Shown here: in pieces, positions 16,761 through 26,187 of the stretch
Layout of the letters: every line of letters begins with the position of its first letter
Numbering within the stretch: the first letter of the stretch is position 1
DNA from: CBFFRJ01 sp965644225
GTDB lineage: Bacteria > Pseudomonadota > Gammaproteobacteria > Enterobacterales > Enterobacteriaceae
Direction: 5' to 3'
Assembly: GCF_965644225.1 (NCBI RefSeq)
Contig: NZ_CBFFRJ010000003.1
Location: forward strand, 1-64,000
DNA: 64,000 nt
The notes under the pieces: model-generated
The model's database searches: none
What the model saw: the letters and a program-made list of their open reading frames with translations, nothing else
Told to the model about the DNA's origin: nothing
Program-made: the position numbers and the translations under genes

Positions 16761-17828
16761 ATGCTCGAATTGTTGATGCAGTGGTATCGCCGTCGCTTTA
16801 GCGATCCTGAAGCGATTGCGTTACTGGTCATTCTGCTGGCAGGTTTTGTTATCCTTTTCTTTTTCAATGGCCTGCTGGCACCGCTGTTGGTTGCCCTGGT
16901 GCTGGCTTACCTGCTCGAGTGGCCGACCGTTCGCCTGGAGCGTATCGGTATCTCCCGCCGCTGGGCCGCCTCGCTGGTACTGATTATCTTTGTTGGCATC
17001 TTAATGGTGATGGCTTTTGTGGTGATGCCGATTGCCTGGCAGCAGGGGATGAACCTGATCCGCGATATGCCTGGGATGCTCAATAAACTCTCCGACTATG
17101 CCGCCACGCTGCCCCGGCGTTATCCGATGTTAATGGATGCGGGCATCATTGATGCGATGGCGGAAAACATGCGCACCCGAATGTCCGGGATGGGCGACTC
17201 AGTGGTCAAATATTCCCTCGCCTCGCTGGTGGGGCTGCTGACGCTCGCGGTCTATCTGGTGCTGGTGCCGCTGATGGTCTTTTTCCTGGTGAAAGATAAA
17301 GAGCAGATGCTCAACGCGGTACGCCGTGTACTGCCGCGCAATCGCGGGCTGGCAGGCCAGGTCTGGAAAGAGATGAACCAGCAAATCACCAACTATATTC
17401 GCGGCAAAGTGCTGGAAATGATTGTGGTGGGCGTCGCTACCTGGTTTGGTTTTTTACTCTTTGGCCTCAATTACTCGTTGCTGTTAGCCGTGCTGGTGGG
17501 CTTCTCGGTGTTGATCCCCTATATCGGCGCGTTTGTGGTCACCATCCCGGTTGTCTGCGTGGCGCTGTTTCAGTTCGGCGCAGGCACCGAGTTCTGGAGC
17601 TGCTTTGCGGTCTATCTGATTATTCAGGGGCTGGACGGCAATCTACTGGTGCCGGTGCTCTTCTCCGAGGCCGTCAACCTGCATCCGCTGGTTATCATCC
17701 TGTCAGTGATTATTTTTGGCGGTCTGTGGGGATTCTGGGGTGTGTTCTTCGCCATCCCGTTAGCGACGCTGGTCAAGGCCGTTATCCACGCCTGGCCGGA
17801 CGCACCGGTGGTTGACGAACCGCATTAA
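16761..17828 (+). CDS. perM: AI-2E/PerM-family membrane permease
   Basis: 355 residues (E. coli PerM has 353), starting MLELLMQWYRRRFSDPEAIA. It has about seven to eight membrane helices with a soluble insert near 90-150, the topology of the PerM/AI-2 exporter-like family. Start 16761 is set by GGAAGGAATTT. It is divergent from bepA, a conserved arrangement. The transported substrate in enterics is unknown. Confidence 0.93.
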   Translation: MLELLMQWYRRRFSDPEAIALLVILLAGFVILFFFNGLLAPLLVALVLAYLLEWPTVRLERIGISRRWAASLVLIIFVGILMVMAFVVMPIAWQQGMNLIRDMPGMLNKLSDYAATLPRRYPMLMDAGIIDAMAENMRTRMSGMGDSVVKYSLASLVGLLTLAVYLVLVPLMVFFLVKDKEQMLNAVRRVLPRNRGLAGQVWKEMNQQITNYIRGKVLEMIVVGVATWFGFLLFGLNYSLLLAVLVGFSVLIPYIGAFVVTIPVVCVALFQFGAGTEFWSCFAVYLIIQGLDGNLLVPVLFSEAVNLHPLVIILSVIIFGGLWGFWGVFFAIPLATLVKAVIHAWPDAPVVDEPH

Positions 17829-17851
17829 TTTTTACTCAGTGCGGCCTGTTT

Positions 17852-17878
17852 CCCCTCTCCTCAAAAAGAGGCGAGGGG
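17852..17878. repeat. Intergenic hairpin between perM and the formate-channel gene
   Basis: CCCCTCTCCTC and GAGGCGAGGGG form an 11-bp stem with one mismatch around an A-rich loop. There is no T-tract. The position between convergent genes suggests a terminator or small palindromic repeat. A hairpin of similar CTCTCCC composition is found at 63014-63036. Confidence 0.5.
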
Positions 17879-17952
17879 TGGAATGGGCCTGTTTCTCAAT
17901 TTGATAACTGGCCTGAGGCGATATTGATAAAAAGGGGCCAGTTGCAGCGCCA

Positions 17953-18810
17953 TCAGTGCCTGTTATTTTGATTACGCAGATAGATAATCCAGTAGGTCAC
18001 GCCCACCAGTAATCCACCGCCGATAATATTGCCGATGGTTACCGGGATCAGATTGGCGGTAATAAAATTACTGACGGTCAGGGCCGGGAAGTTATCCGGC
18101 GAGGAGTGTACCGTCGTCCAGAATGTGTCCGGGGCAAAATCACGGATAATAATCGCGAGTGGGATCAGAAACATATTGGCGATGCTGTGCTCAAATCCGC
18201 TGGCGACAAACATACCAATGGGTAGCAGCATTGCCATGATTTTATCCGTCAGCGTATGGCCGGAATAACTCATCCATACCGCCAGACAGACCATTAAATT
18301 ACATAATGTGCCGAGGCAGACCGCCTCAATAAAGGTGTGGTGCATTTTATGGTCAGCGGTCTGTAATACATTAAGCCCCCACAGACCATTGCCGTTCATA
18401 TGTTGCCCGGCGAACCAGATCAGGGCGACAAAGAACAGCGCACCCACCAGATTCCCCAGATAGACCAGGACCCAGTTGAGCAGCAGCTGCCCCCAGCTTA
18501 TCAGCCCGCTGGCTTTCGCCATCACGGTAAGCACCGTTGAGGTAAAGAGATCGGCGCCACAGACCACCACCAGTATTAACCCCAGCGAGAAGCAGACGCC
18601 GCCCGCCAGTTTTGTCAGCCCGCTTGCCGGTGCCGGACCCATGGTGACAGTGATATAAAAAACAAAGGCGATCGAAATAAATACACCAGCGGTCACGGCG
18701 AGAAAGAAGGACAATTCTTTCTTCTTGCTGACTTTATATAAACCTGCCTGTTCGGCAACTTTTGCCATTTCTGCGGGTAGCCGCAGATCAAAAGCGTTGC
18801 TGGTATCCAT
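17953..18810 (-). CDS. focB: Formate/nitrite-family (FNT) formate channel at the focB position
   Basis: 285 residues, the usual FNT length, with six membrane helices. The family motifs VCGADLFTSTVLTV, LVGALFFVALIWF and NMFLIPLAI are clear, and HHTFIEAVCLG supplies the pore histidine region. CAGGAG sets the start at 18810. By position (last gene after hyfR) it is focB. Its sequence, however, looks closer to E. coli FocA, for example FDLRLPAEMAKVAE, AGVFISIAFVFYI, GLNVLQTADHK and GNIIGGGLLVG. It should move formate across the inner membrane for the Hyf complex. Confidence 0.88.
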   Translation of the reverse strand: MDTSNAFDLRLPAEMAKVAEQAGLYKVSKKKELSFFLAVTAGVFISIAFVFYITVTMGPAPASGLTKLAGGVCFSLGLILVVVCGADLFTSTVLTVMAKASGLISWGQLLLNWVLVYLGNLVGALFFVALIWFAGQHMNGNGLWGLNVLQTADHKMHHTFIEAVCLGTLCNLMVCLAVWMSYSGHTLTDKIMAMLLPIGMFVASGFEHSIANMFLIPLAIIIRDFAPDTFWTTVHSSPDNFPALTVSNFITANLIPVTIGNIIGGGLLVGVTYWIIYLRNQNNRH

Positions 18811-18964
18811 AAGTATCTCCTGATTTCCGTGCATAAAGGACGGCGCAGATCGCGCGGGACAATATTGAAACTCGCCGTTTTATGCACAGCCCGTACCAGC
18901 TCAGGAGAAATTCCGGGGCGAAAGCGTTAATTGGTTCACAGTTAACGTCAGGAGAAAGACAGGG

Positions 18965-20911
18965 TTACAGGACTTCCCGTACGGCAATACCCAGCCGCTG
19001 CATACGTGACAGCAGGGTTGTACGTTTCATTCCTAATTTGGCAGCAGCACCGCGCGGACCCGCAACAATGCCATTGGTTTCCCGCAGCACCTGAATGATC
19101 CGCTGGCGCTCTTCTTCATCATTTTCAGGCGGTTCGGTGTGAATTATCTCTGCAACACGCGGTAAGGGAAACGGAAAGGGATCGTGCCCGACCGGCTGAA
19201 CCATGCTGGTCGATTGCGTATTGAGGTGCAGGCTCAGGGTATTGTCCCGGGAGAGTAGTACGGCACGTTCAATGATGTTTTCCAGTTCGCGCACATTGCC
19301 AGGCCACTCGTAGCGTATGAGCTGGCGCATCGCATCAGCAGGAATGGTGTCGACGGCGCGATTGAGGCGTCGCGACAGCTTTTGGGTGAAATAGCGGGCC
19401 AGCAGGGGAATATCGTCCGGTCGATCGCGCAGCGGCGGCAGCATCAACGGGAACACGTTGAGACGGTAAAAGAGATCGTTACGGAATTCGCGATCAATCA
19501 CCATCTGCTTGAGATCACGGTTAGTGGCGGCAATCACCCGCACGTTGACCGGGATGGTTCGCGTCCCGCCAATACGCTCAATCTCCCGCTCCTGTAACAC
19601 GCGCAATAGCTTAGGCTGTAGCTCGATGGGCATATCGCCAATTTCATCAAGGAACAGAGTGCCGCCATCGGCCATTTCAAAGCGCCCGCGGTGGGTGTTG
19701 ATCGCCCCGGTAAAGGCCCCTTTATCGTGACCAAACAGCTCACTTTCCAGCAGACTTGAGGGGATCGCCGCGCAGTTAATTTTCACCAGCGGTTTGTCTT
19801 TGCGCAGGCTTAACTGATGAATGGCGCGGGCAATAATCTCTTTTCCGGTCCCCGTTTCCCCCAGAATCAACACGGTGCTGTCACTCAGGGCGACAATATC
19901 GACCTGCTGCAGGACATCGCGCATGGCGTCACTTTGATAAACGATATCGCCAAAGGTCTGATTAGAGAGGATCTGCTGGTTAAGTTTGCTGTTTTCGTTT
20001 TTGAGATTTTCCTTCACATGCGTGACTTTGCGATAGGCATCGGCATTATCGACGGCAATGCCAATTCTGTCGGCAATCTGGCGAATTAATCGACAGTTTT
20101 GCGCGCTGAATATTGTCATATCCCGGTGGGATAGCACCAGCACCCCGGTGGACTGATGGCTGAATGCCAGCGGTAAGATAAATACCGCCTCCATGCCCGT
20201 CGCCAGCGATGCAAGCAGTGGATCGCTGCTCCATTGCTGCGGGTCGTCCTTCTTTTGTAGCAAGGATGGATGATGCTCATTGAGCGCACTTGAGAGCAGC
20301 GCGCTTTCACTGCGCAAGGGGTGATGCTGGCTGACCGGCTGCGGCGAGGTGAAGTCGGTTGAGTGCCAGATTAGCTGGCGGGAGCGCAAGGCATCGCGCA
20401 GCACCATGCTGACGCTGTCCACGCCAAAGAAGCGATGAATTTCCCGGGAAACATCCACCACCAGTTCATCAATATCCAGATGAGAGAGTACGGTATTGGT
20501 GATGTCGACCAGCACCCGGTCATGGTCACGATCCTGCTGTAATGTCGCCAGGGTAGTTTCCATTTCGCCCCGGGCGATATCGCCTTCCAGCCCTTGCGCC
20601 GCCAGTCTTGCCAGCCAGGCGAACATGGTATTGTCGGTGTCGCAGAATTTTCCGCCATCGGTACGCACGAAGCGCAACTCCGCCATCGTATCACTGGCAA
20701 GTAAAATCATATGGACGGAGCTGTCGCTGACCTGGCCGACGTACTCCTCGGCAGAAAACTCGTCGCTACCGTCGTCGAAACAGCGGTAAAAACAGTGGTC
20801 GCCAGGGCGTAATTCAATAAACTGGATGGGGCTGAAGGGAGGCGGTAGAGGAATGAACGCCCGTAGCAGGGACGCTTTATCTTTTTGTTCCAGCAAACGC
20901 TGTAAAATCAT
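18965..20911 (-). CDS. hyfR: Formate-responsive sigma-54 activator HyfR (FhlA-like)
   Basis: 648 residues. The N-terminal ~330 residues form FhlA-type sensor regions including a GAF domain (around 150-310). The central AAA+ domain carries Walker A GETGTGKE, the sigma-54 contact loop GAFTGA within GHDKGAFTGAINTHRGRFE, and the Walker B region GTLFLDEIGDMP. The C-terminal Fis-type helix-turn-helix is AAAKLGMKRTTLLSRMQRLG. It should activate the sigma-54 promoter ahead of hyfA. ATG 20911 follows AAGGATG. Unlike a tightly packed operon, 223 bp separate it from hyfJ, leaving room for its own promoter. Confidence 0.93.
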   Translation of the reverse strand: MILQRLLEQKDKASLLRAFIPLPPPFSPIQFIELRPGDHCFYRCFDDGSDEFSAEEYVGQVSDSSVHMILLASDTMAELRFVRTDGGKFCDTDNTMFAWLARLAAQGLEGDIARGEMETTLATLQQDRDHDRVLVDITNTVLSHLDIDELVVDVSREIHRFFGVDSVSMVLRDALRSRQLIWHSTDFTSPQPVSQHHPLRSESALLSSALNEHHPSLLQKKDDPQQWSSDPLLASLATGMEAVFILPLAFSHQSTGVLVLSHRDMTIFSAQNCRLIRQIADRIGIAVDNADAYRKVTHVKENLKNENSKLNQQILSNQTFGDIVYQSDAMRDVLQQVDIVALSDSTVLILGETGTGKEIIARAIHQLSLRKDKPLVKINCAAIPSSLLESELFGHDKGAFTGAINTHRGRFEMADGGTLFLDEIGDMPIELQPKLLRVLQEREIERIGGTRTIPVNVRVIAATNRDLKQMVIDREFRNDLFYRLNVFPLMLPPLRDRPDDIPLLARYFTQKLSRRLNRAVDTIPADAMRQLIRYEWPGNVRELENIIERAVLLSRDNTLSLHLNTQSTSMVQPVGHDPFPFPLPRVAEIIHTEPPENDEEERQRIIQVLRETNGIVAGPRGAAAKLGMKRTTLLSRMQRLGIAVREVL

Positions 20912-20932
20912 GGGTACCGCATCCTTCCAGAA

Positions 20933-20974
20933 TCAATTGCACACAAGCAGACAAAAAAGAGTGAAGGCCAGCAT
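20933..20974 (-). CDS. Possible 13-codon leader peptide upstream of hyfR
   Basis: An ATG at 20974 preceded by AAGGGG at 7-nt spacing opens a 13-residue frame (MLAFTLFCLLVCN) ending in TGA, 21 bp before the hyfR start. The start signal is good but so short a frame could arise by chance. It is hydrophobic with two cysteines. Presented as a candidate only. Confidence 0.25.
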   Translation of the reverse strand: MLAFTLFCLLVCN

Positions 20975-21134
20975 TGAGTGACCCCTTACCGTTGTGTTCG
21001 CGTGATTTTTATTTATCAGTACATAAACAGGGCCACGTATTATCCTACTATAACCCTGTTTTTTGTAGTGTTAAGCGCTTCACGGATACACTAATTGTCA
21101 TACTAATTGATCAGGATTGGATAAAACCTAAATT

Positions 21135-21545
21135 TTACCTCAACAGGCGGACCATCAGATAAATAGCGGGTTCCTGCGCAATATCTTGTAAATGCTGGAG
21201 CATTTGTTCACTCCAGTCGCGCCAGGGCGATTCGGCTTCAGCCGCCAGGCGGGCAAAAGCCGGTGCCAGGGTATTGACGTGGCTGGCATCGATAACAATC
21301 TCGCCAAAGGTTAACAGCCCGCGCATTTTGCGTTGTGCTTCACCCTCCAGCAGATCAACCCAGGCCTGGTAGCCATCGAGCGGACATTCAAGCACCACAT
21401 TCAGGCAATCGATCACCCCCACGTGATGACCGATTGCCAGTGAGTAATACATCACCTGGCGGCTCTTTTCTTCCACATTAACGCTGTCGTCAACAAACTT
21501 CTGCCGCAGCGTCCAGAACATGACTTTAGCGCCGTACTCAGCCAT
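21135..21545 (-). CDS. hyfJ: Hydrogenase-4 assembly/accessory protein HyfJ
   Basis: 136 residues, matching HyfJ/HycH-family length, beginning MAEYGAKVMFWTLRQKFVDD. The conserved block VMYYSLAIGHHVGVIDCLN is present. HycH-like proteins are needed for maturation of the formate hydrogenlyase large subunit. ATG 21545 overlaps the hyfI stop (8 bp), giving translational coupling. It is the last structural gene before the gap to hyfR. Confidence 0.9.
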   Translation of the reverse strand: MAEYGAKVMFWTLRQKFVDDSVNVEEKSRQVMYYSLAIGHHVGVIDCLNVVLECPLDGYQAWVDLLEGEAQRKMRGLLTFGEIVIDASHVNTLAPAFARLAAEAESPWRDWSEQMLQHLQDIAQEPAIYLMVRLLR

Positions 21546-22314
21546 TATGACGCTCCATTTCAACAATTAGTTGTTGCACGATGCTCGTCAGACGAGGGTC
21601 TGCCGCCTGTTGCAGCCAGGCGTGAATACGCGGCAAACGCTGCGTCGGTTCTCCTTCACTCAACAAGGCAAAAAAGCGTTCGGCGATTTCCCGCCCCTGG
21701 CGATAGCCAGCCAGTTGGCGAGCCAGACGCTCAATATGCACACGCATTGCCAGCGGCACCGCAGGCCAGCGTATGCTGGCGGTTTCCCCCTCGGCCTGCT
21801 GGTAATCGATGGCATGCAGTTTCTGCTCAAGTAGACCTAAGGCGACCGCAAAACCGTGAATGGTGGCGGCAGGTGTCGGCGGGCAACCAGGGATCCAGAC
21901 GTCAATGGGGACGATAGTATCGCTACCACCCCAGACGCAGTACAGGTCGTGGAAGATGCCGCCGCCGACCCCGCATGCGCCGTAAGATATCGCAATTTTA
22001 TGATCCGGCGCGGAGTGCCAGGCGCGCAGAGCAGGCATGCGCATGGCGCGGGTTACCGCCCCGGTAAACAGCAAAATATCGGCATGACGGGGCGAGGCCA
22101 CCACTTTGATGCCAAAACGCTCGGCGTCGAACAGGGGAGTGATGGCGGAGAAAATTTCGATTTCGCACCCGTTGCACCCGCCGCAGTCAACCCGATAAAC
22201 ATAGGCAGAACGCTGGATATCACGCAGCAGCACCTGCTTGATTTTCTGCGCTTCGTCATCCAGCGAAATCGGCTGGCTGACATGTTGTGACAGCGTCAGG
22301 GAATCGGCACTCAT
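21538..22314 (-). CDS. hyfI: Hydrogenase-4 small subunit HyfI (NuoB-like)
   Basis: 258 residues. It is the NiFe-hydrogenase small subunit carrying the proximal 4Fe-4S cluster. The cysteines are seen in DCGGCNGCEIEIFSA (about 45-60), YGACGVGGGIF and IPGCPPTPAATIHG. It passes electrons between the HyfG active site and the ferredoxin-like subunits. ATG 22314 overlaps the hyfH stop (ATGA) behind AAGGAG. Confidence 0.95.
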   Translation of the reverse strand: MSADSLTLSQHVSQPISLDDEAQKIKQVLLRDIQRSAYVYRVDCGGCNGCEIEIFSAITPLFDAERFGIKVVASPRHADILLFTGAVTRAMRMPALRAWHSAPDHKIAISYGACGVGGGIFHDLYCVWGGSDTIVPIDVWIPGCPPTPAATIHGFAVALGLLEQKLHAIDYQQAEGETASIRWPAVPLAMRVHIERLARQLAGYRQGREIAERFFALLSEGEPTQRLPRIHAWLQQAADPRLTSIVQQLIVEMERHNG

Positions 22315-22859
22315 GCTTGCTCCTTAAGATGGTAATGAACGTTGGTACTGCCCCGGTGCTCCAGTGACGCCCGGCGTTTACAGGCCGGGCATACCTCCGC
22401 CTGAGCGCGCAGCGTCGCCAGAATTTCGGGATTGGCCTGATGCATCGCCAGCAGCTCTGTGGCCAGCGCGACAGATTTCTCCGGAGCGAAAGGCTGATGG
22501 CATTCAGAGCAATGTTGCAAACGGAAAGTGGCGCGCACATAGAGATCGGCTTTGCGGGTCACGGCCAGTTCGAAATCTTCCGTCAGGCGAATAGCATGGG
22601 TCGGACACACTTCTTCGCAGCGGCCGCAGTAAATACAGCGGCCAATAAAGAGCTGCCAGGTGCGGGCGTTATCGTCCGGTGAGGTTTCCATCGTCAGGGC
22701 GTTGGCCGGGCACGCTGTGGTGCAGGCTCCGCAGGCGATACACTGCTGCGCATCAAGCTCAGGTCGGCCGCGAAAGCCAGGGCAGACATCCAGCGGTGCA
22801 AACGGGTATTTCACCGTCACGTCGCCTGCCCTGAGAATGGTTTTCAACAATTTAAGCAT
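22311..22859 (-). CDS. hyfH: Hydrogenase-4 ferredoxin-like subunit HyfH (NuoI-like)
   Basis: 182 residues (181 in E. coli). Two 4Fe-4S motifs are clear: CIACGACTTACPANAL (about 41-56) and CIYCGRCEEVCPTHAI (about 75-90). Two further CxxC pairs near the C-terminus (CSECH, CPACK) suggest another metal site, as in HycF/HyfH. It links the small subunit to HyfA. Ribosome site GGAGG. Confidence 0.95.
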   Translation of the reverse strand: MLKLLKTILRAGDVTVKYPFAPLDVCPGFRGRPELDAQQCIACGACTTACPANALTMETSPDDNARTWQLFIGRCIYCGRCEEVCPTHAIRLTEDFELAVTRKADLYVRATFRLQHCSECHQPFAPEKSVALATELLAMHQANPEILATLRAQAEVCPACKRRASLEHRGSTNVHYHLKEQA

Positions 22860-22869
22860 CGTATCCTCC

Positions 22870-24597
22870 TTATTTCAGCGGCGAGTTGCGACGTTCAATA
22901 CCGTAACGCTCGATCTCTTTGTACGGCACGGTGGTGGATTTGCGTTTACGCACGTCCACCAGAGTGACACGGTCTGTACAGGAGTAGCAGGGATCGAGGC
23001 TGCCGATAATCAGCGGCGCATCGGACACGGTGTTGCCGCGCAGCATATAGCGCAGCACCGGCCAGTTCGCGTAGGTCGCCGCACGGCAGCGCCAGCGGAA
23101 CAATTTTTGGTTGTCGCCGAGCATACTCCAGTGCACATCTTCGCCACGCGGCGCTTCAACGTAGCCGAGGGCGAATTTATGCGGCTGATAGGTGAAGCCT
23201 TCGGTCAGCAGCGGGGTGTTCGGCAAATTATCCAGGGCATATTCAATCATCGACAGTGAGTCGAAGGTCTCTTTGATCCTGACCATCACCCGGGAAAATA
23301 CATCGCCATCAGGCCAGCTGAATAAGGTTTTCGGGATATTGCCATAGTCGGCATAAGGGTGATCAAAACGAAGATCGCGGTTAAAGCCGCTCCCGCGGAT
23401 CAGCGGCCCGACCGGGCTGTAATCACGCGCTATCTGCCTGTCCAGTACGCCGACGCCTTGCGTGCGCTGACCGATATTGGGCGTGGAGAGCAGCATGTCC
23501 ACCAGCTGCGTCACTTCGGCGCGCATTTCGCGGACCAGCTGGATGGTTTTGACGCGCTGCTCTTTAAGCACATCGCGACGAATGCCGCCAATCAGGTTCA
23601 GGCCGTAGGTTTTACGCGACCCGGTAAGCAGCTCTGCCATGGTCATCGATTTTTCGCGGATGCGGAAAAACTGCATAAAGCCGGTATCAAAGCCGACAAA
23701 GTGGCAGGACAGGCCGATATTCAGTAAATGGCTGTGCAGACGCTCCACTTCCAGCAGTACCGAGCGAATAGTGTGAGCCCGTTGCGGGACCACAATGCCG
23801 AGCGCGTTTTCCACCGAAGTGGTGTAGGCCACGCTGTGGGCGAAACCACAAATGCCGCAGACACGGTCTGACAGGAAGGTGACTTCGTTGTAACCCATGC
23901 GGGTTTCCGCCAGTTTTTCCATACCCCGGTGGACATAGAACAGGCGATAGTCGGCATCGACAATTCGTTCGCCATCAACAAACAGACGGAAGTGGCCCGG
24001 TTCATCGGAGGTGATATGCAACGGGCCAATCGGCACGATACGCGCAGAATTGCCCCCTTCATTGATAAAGGAGTAGTTTTCCGTGTCGGTGGTGGGTTCC
24101 GGGCGCAGGCGGTAATCCATGGTGTCTTTGCGCAGCGGATGCAAATCATCCGGCCAGTCATCCGGTAGTAACAGACGGCGTTGATCCGGTAAGCCCACCG
24201 GGATCAACCCGTACATGTCACGGATCTCACGCTCGCCCCAGACCGCAGCCGGAACCTTCGGGGTGACGGACGGGAATTCGCGGGTGGCGGCATCCACCAG
24301 CGCTTTTACCACGATCCAGCATTTTTCTGCCCCTTCCATCGACAGGGCATAATAGACCCCGTAATGGCCATTCAGCGTGCGTTCGTCGTTGCCGAACAGC
24401 ACCGGCAGCCAGCCATCGTGTTGATAATAGAGGTAATGAACGATGTCCGGCAGCAGGTTGAGCTTCACCGTAATAGTGGTCTGCTCAAAGGTCTGCCGTT
24501 CTTCTTCAAGAATGGCCCCTGGAAATTGCGCGTTTAGCGCCACAAGGTATACCGCACCACGAGGGGCATCAAGACTGACACTCTCTAAATAACTCAC
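22870..24597 (-). CDS. hyfG: Hydrogenase-4 large subunit HyfG (NuoCD-like fusion)
   Basis: 575 residues from GTG 24597, which overlaps the hyfF stop (GTGA) with GGGAGAG upstream. The N-terminal ~170 residues are NuoC-like (PAAVWGEREIRDMYGL). The remainder is the NiFe catalytic subunit, with the nickel ligands in RVCGICGFAHSV and DPCYSCTDR. HyfG is expected to evolve or oxidise hydrogen. Unlike HycE there is no obvious long C-terminal extension for protease processing: only about 30 residues follow the last CxxC. Confidence 0.95.
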   Translation of the reverse strand: MSYLESVSLDAPRGAVYLVALNAQFPGAILEEERQTFEQTTITVKLNLLPDIVHYLYYQHDGWLPVLFGNDERTLNGHYGVYYALSMEGAEKCWIVVKALVDAATREFPSVTPKVPAAVWGEREIRDMYGLIPVGLPDQRRLLLPDDWPDDLHPLRKDTMDYRLRPEPTTDTENYSFINEGGNSARIVPIGPLHITSDEPGHFRLFVDGERIVDADYRLFYVHRGMEKLAETRMGYNEVTFLSDRVCGICGFAHSVAYTTSVENALGIVVPQRAHTIRSVLLEVERLHSHLLNIGLSCHFVGFDTGFMQFFRIREKSMTMAELLTGSRKTYGLNLIGGIRRDVLKEQRVKTIQLVREMRAEVTQLVDMLLSTPNIGQRTQGVGVLDRQIARDYSPVGPLIRGSGFNRDLRFDHPYADYGNIPKTLFSWPDGDVFSRVMVRIKETFDSLSMIEYALDNLPNTPLLTEGFTYQPHKFALGYVEAPRGEDVHWSMLGDNQKLFRWRCRAATYANWPVLRYMLRGNTVSDAPLIIGSLDPCYSCTDRVTLVDVRKRKSTTVPYKEIERYGIERRNSPLK

Positions 24598-26183
24598 TTT
24601 AACTCTCCCTGAACCCGTGCGGGCGTAGCTGTTGCGGCGGTGGTGTCGAAGGACGCCCACAGCCAGCTAAATTGTGTTGATTGTTCATCGTTGCCAGACA
24701 TCACGATGGCTGATGCGCTGGCCAGCATCTTGCTCACCGGCTGTGGAATATGGGTGCCCATGACCAGCATCATCACCAGCAAAATCACCATGGGCAGCGT
24801 GGTCAGCCAGCCGAGTTCTCCACTTGCGACCTCCTGCGGCGGAGCGGCGAACAGGACTTTAGCCACCATGCGTACCAGCCCGCCAAGGACGATGGTCAGC
24901 AGCAACAGCAGCACAATGGTCAGGGTTAAATGGTCGGCGGCAAGCCCGGCGGTGACGGTCATAAACTCGCTGAGGAAGATATTGAATGGCGGCATGCCGC
25001 CAAGCGCCAGCGCACCGCCGCCCAGCAGAACGGCGGTAAAGGGCATCACTTTGAGCATGCCGCAGACCACGTTCAGATTGCGGGTGCCGTATTTGAGCAA
25101 TACGTTGCCGGAGCCACAGAACAGCAGCGTTTTGGCGAGACTATGGTTCAGGGTGTGCAGCAGGGCGGCCAGAATCCCCAGCGGGCCGCCGATACCCAGA
25201 GCGACCGCCACCAGACCCATGTTTTCCACGCTGGAGTATGCCAGCAGACGCTTGATGTCCTGCTGTACCAGAATAAAGAAGGCAGCCACTGCAACGGAGA
25301 GCAGGCCAAATATCATCAGCAGCATATTGGGGAAGCTGTTGCCAATGGCATGGCAGATGATGATGTAATAGCGAATCAGCACCAGCAGCGCGCAGTTCAG
25401 CAATACCGCCGAGAGCAGAGCGCTCACCGGGCTTGGCGCTTCACTGTGGGCGTCCGGCAGCCATGCGTGCATCGGAAACAGCCCGGTTTTGGTCCCAAAG
25501 CCAATCAGGACAAAGACAAAGGCCAGCACCATTAACGTCGGGTCGAGTTTGCTGCTCTCTTTGAGCACTTCGGTCCAGAAAATGGCGTGATCCGGCTCGG
25601 CCATAAAGCTTGCGGCATTGGCGTACACCAGCACGGTGCCGAACAGACCAAAGGCCACGCCGACAGTACAGATGATGATGTATTTCCATGCCGCTTCCAG
25701 CGACGAACGCTGACCGTAAATGCCCACCAGAAATGCTGAACTGAGGGTGGTGGCTTCAATCGCCGCCCACATCACAATCAGGTTATTGCTGGTGACCACC
25801 AACAGCATGGTGAAAAGGAACAGATGGAAAAAACCGTAGTAGTTGCACAGCGTGCCGACGGTTATCTCCCCATGATCCACTTCGTGGCGCATATAACCAA
25901 TGGAGTACAACCCGGTCAGAAAACCGATAATCCCCAGCAGCGACAGGAACAGGCCGCTCAGGCTGTCGATATGTAACCAGCGATGGGCGGCAAAAATTTC
26001 GCCCTCTTTGACCGCTTCCGCCACCGTCCACAGTGCTACTACCATCAACACTGCAATGCCGAGGGTATGCACGAACGTGACAATCCCCCGGGCTGCGTCG
26101 CCGCGCAGTCGGCAGGCAAAACAGAGCACGGAAATCAGCAGAGGCGTCAGCAGTAGCAAAGTGAACATCAATGCATGACTCAT
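24594..26183 (-). CDS. hyfF: Hydrogenase-4 membrane subunit HyfF (NuoN/antiporter-like)
   Basis: 529 residues (526 in E. coli) with about 14 membrane helices, related to Mrp/Nuo antiporter subunits. FGTKTGLFPMHAWLPDAH is the conserved family loop, and LAYSSVENMGLVAVALGIGG lies in the following helices. It is one of three such subunits (HyfB, D, F) that make Hyf potentially proton-translocating, in contrast to the single HycC of formate hydrogenlyase-1. Confidence 0.95.
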   Translation of the reverse strand: MSHALMFTLLLLTPLLISVLCFACRLRGDAARGIVTFVHTLGIAVLMVVALWTVAEAVKEGEIFAAHRWLHIDSLSGLFLSLLGIIGFLTGLYSIGYMRHEVDHGEITVGTLCNYYGFFHLFLFTMLLVVTSNNLIVMWAAIEATTLSSAFLVGIYGQRSSLEAAWKYIIICTVGVAFGLFGTVLVYANAASFMAEPDHAIFWTEVLKESSKLDPTLMVLAFVFVLIGFGTKTGLFPMHAWLPDAHSEAPSPVSALLSAVLLNCALLVLIRYYIIICHAIGNSFPNMLLMIFGLLSVAVAAFFILVQQDIKRLLAYSSVENMGLVAVALGIGGPLGILAALLHTLNHSLAKTLLFCGSGNVLLKYGTRNLNVVCGMLKVMPFTAVLLGGGALALGGMPPFNIFLSEFMTVTAGLAADHLTLTIVLLLLLTIVLGGLVRMVAKVLFAAPPQEVASGELGWLTTLPMVILLVMMLVMGTHIPQPVSKMLASASAIVMSGNDEQSTQFSWLWASFDTTAATATPARVQGELK

Positions 26184-26187
26184 GTCG

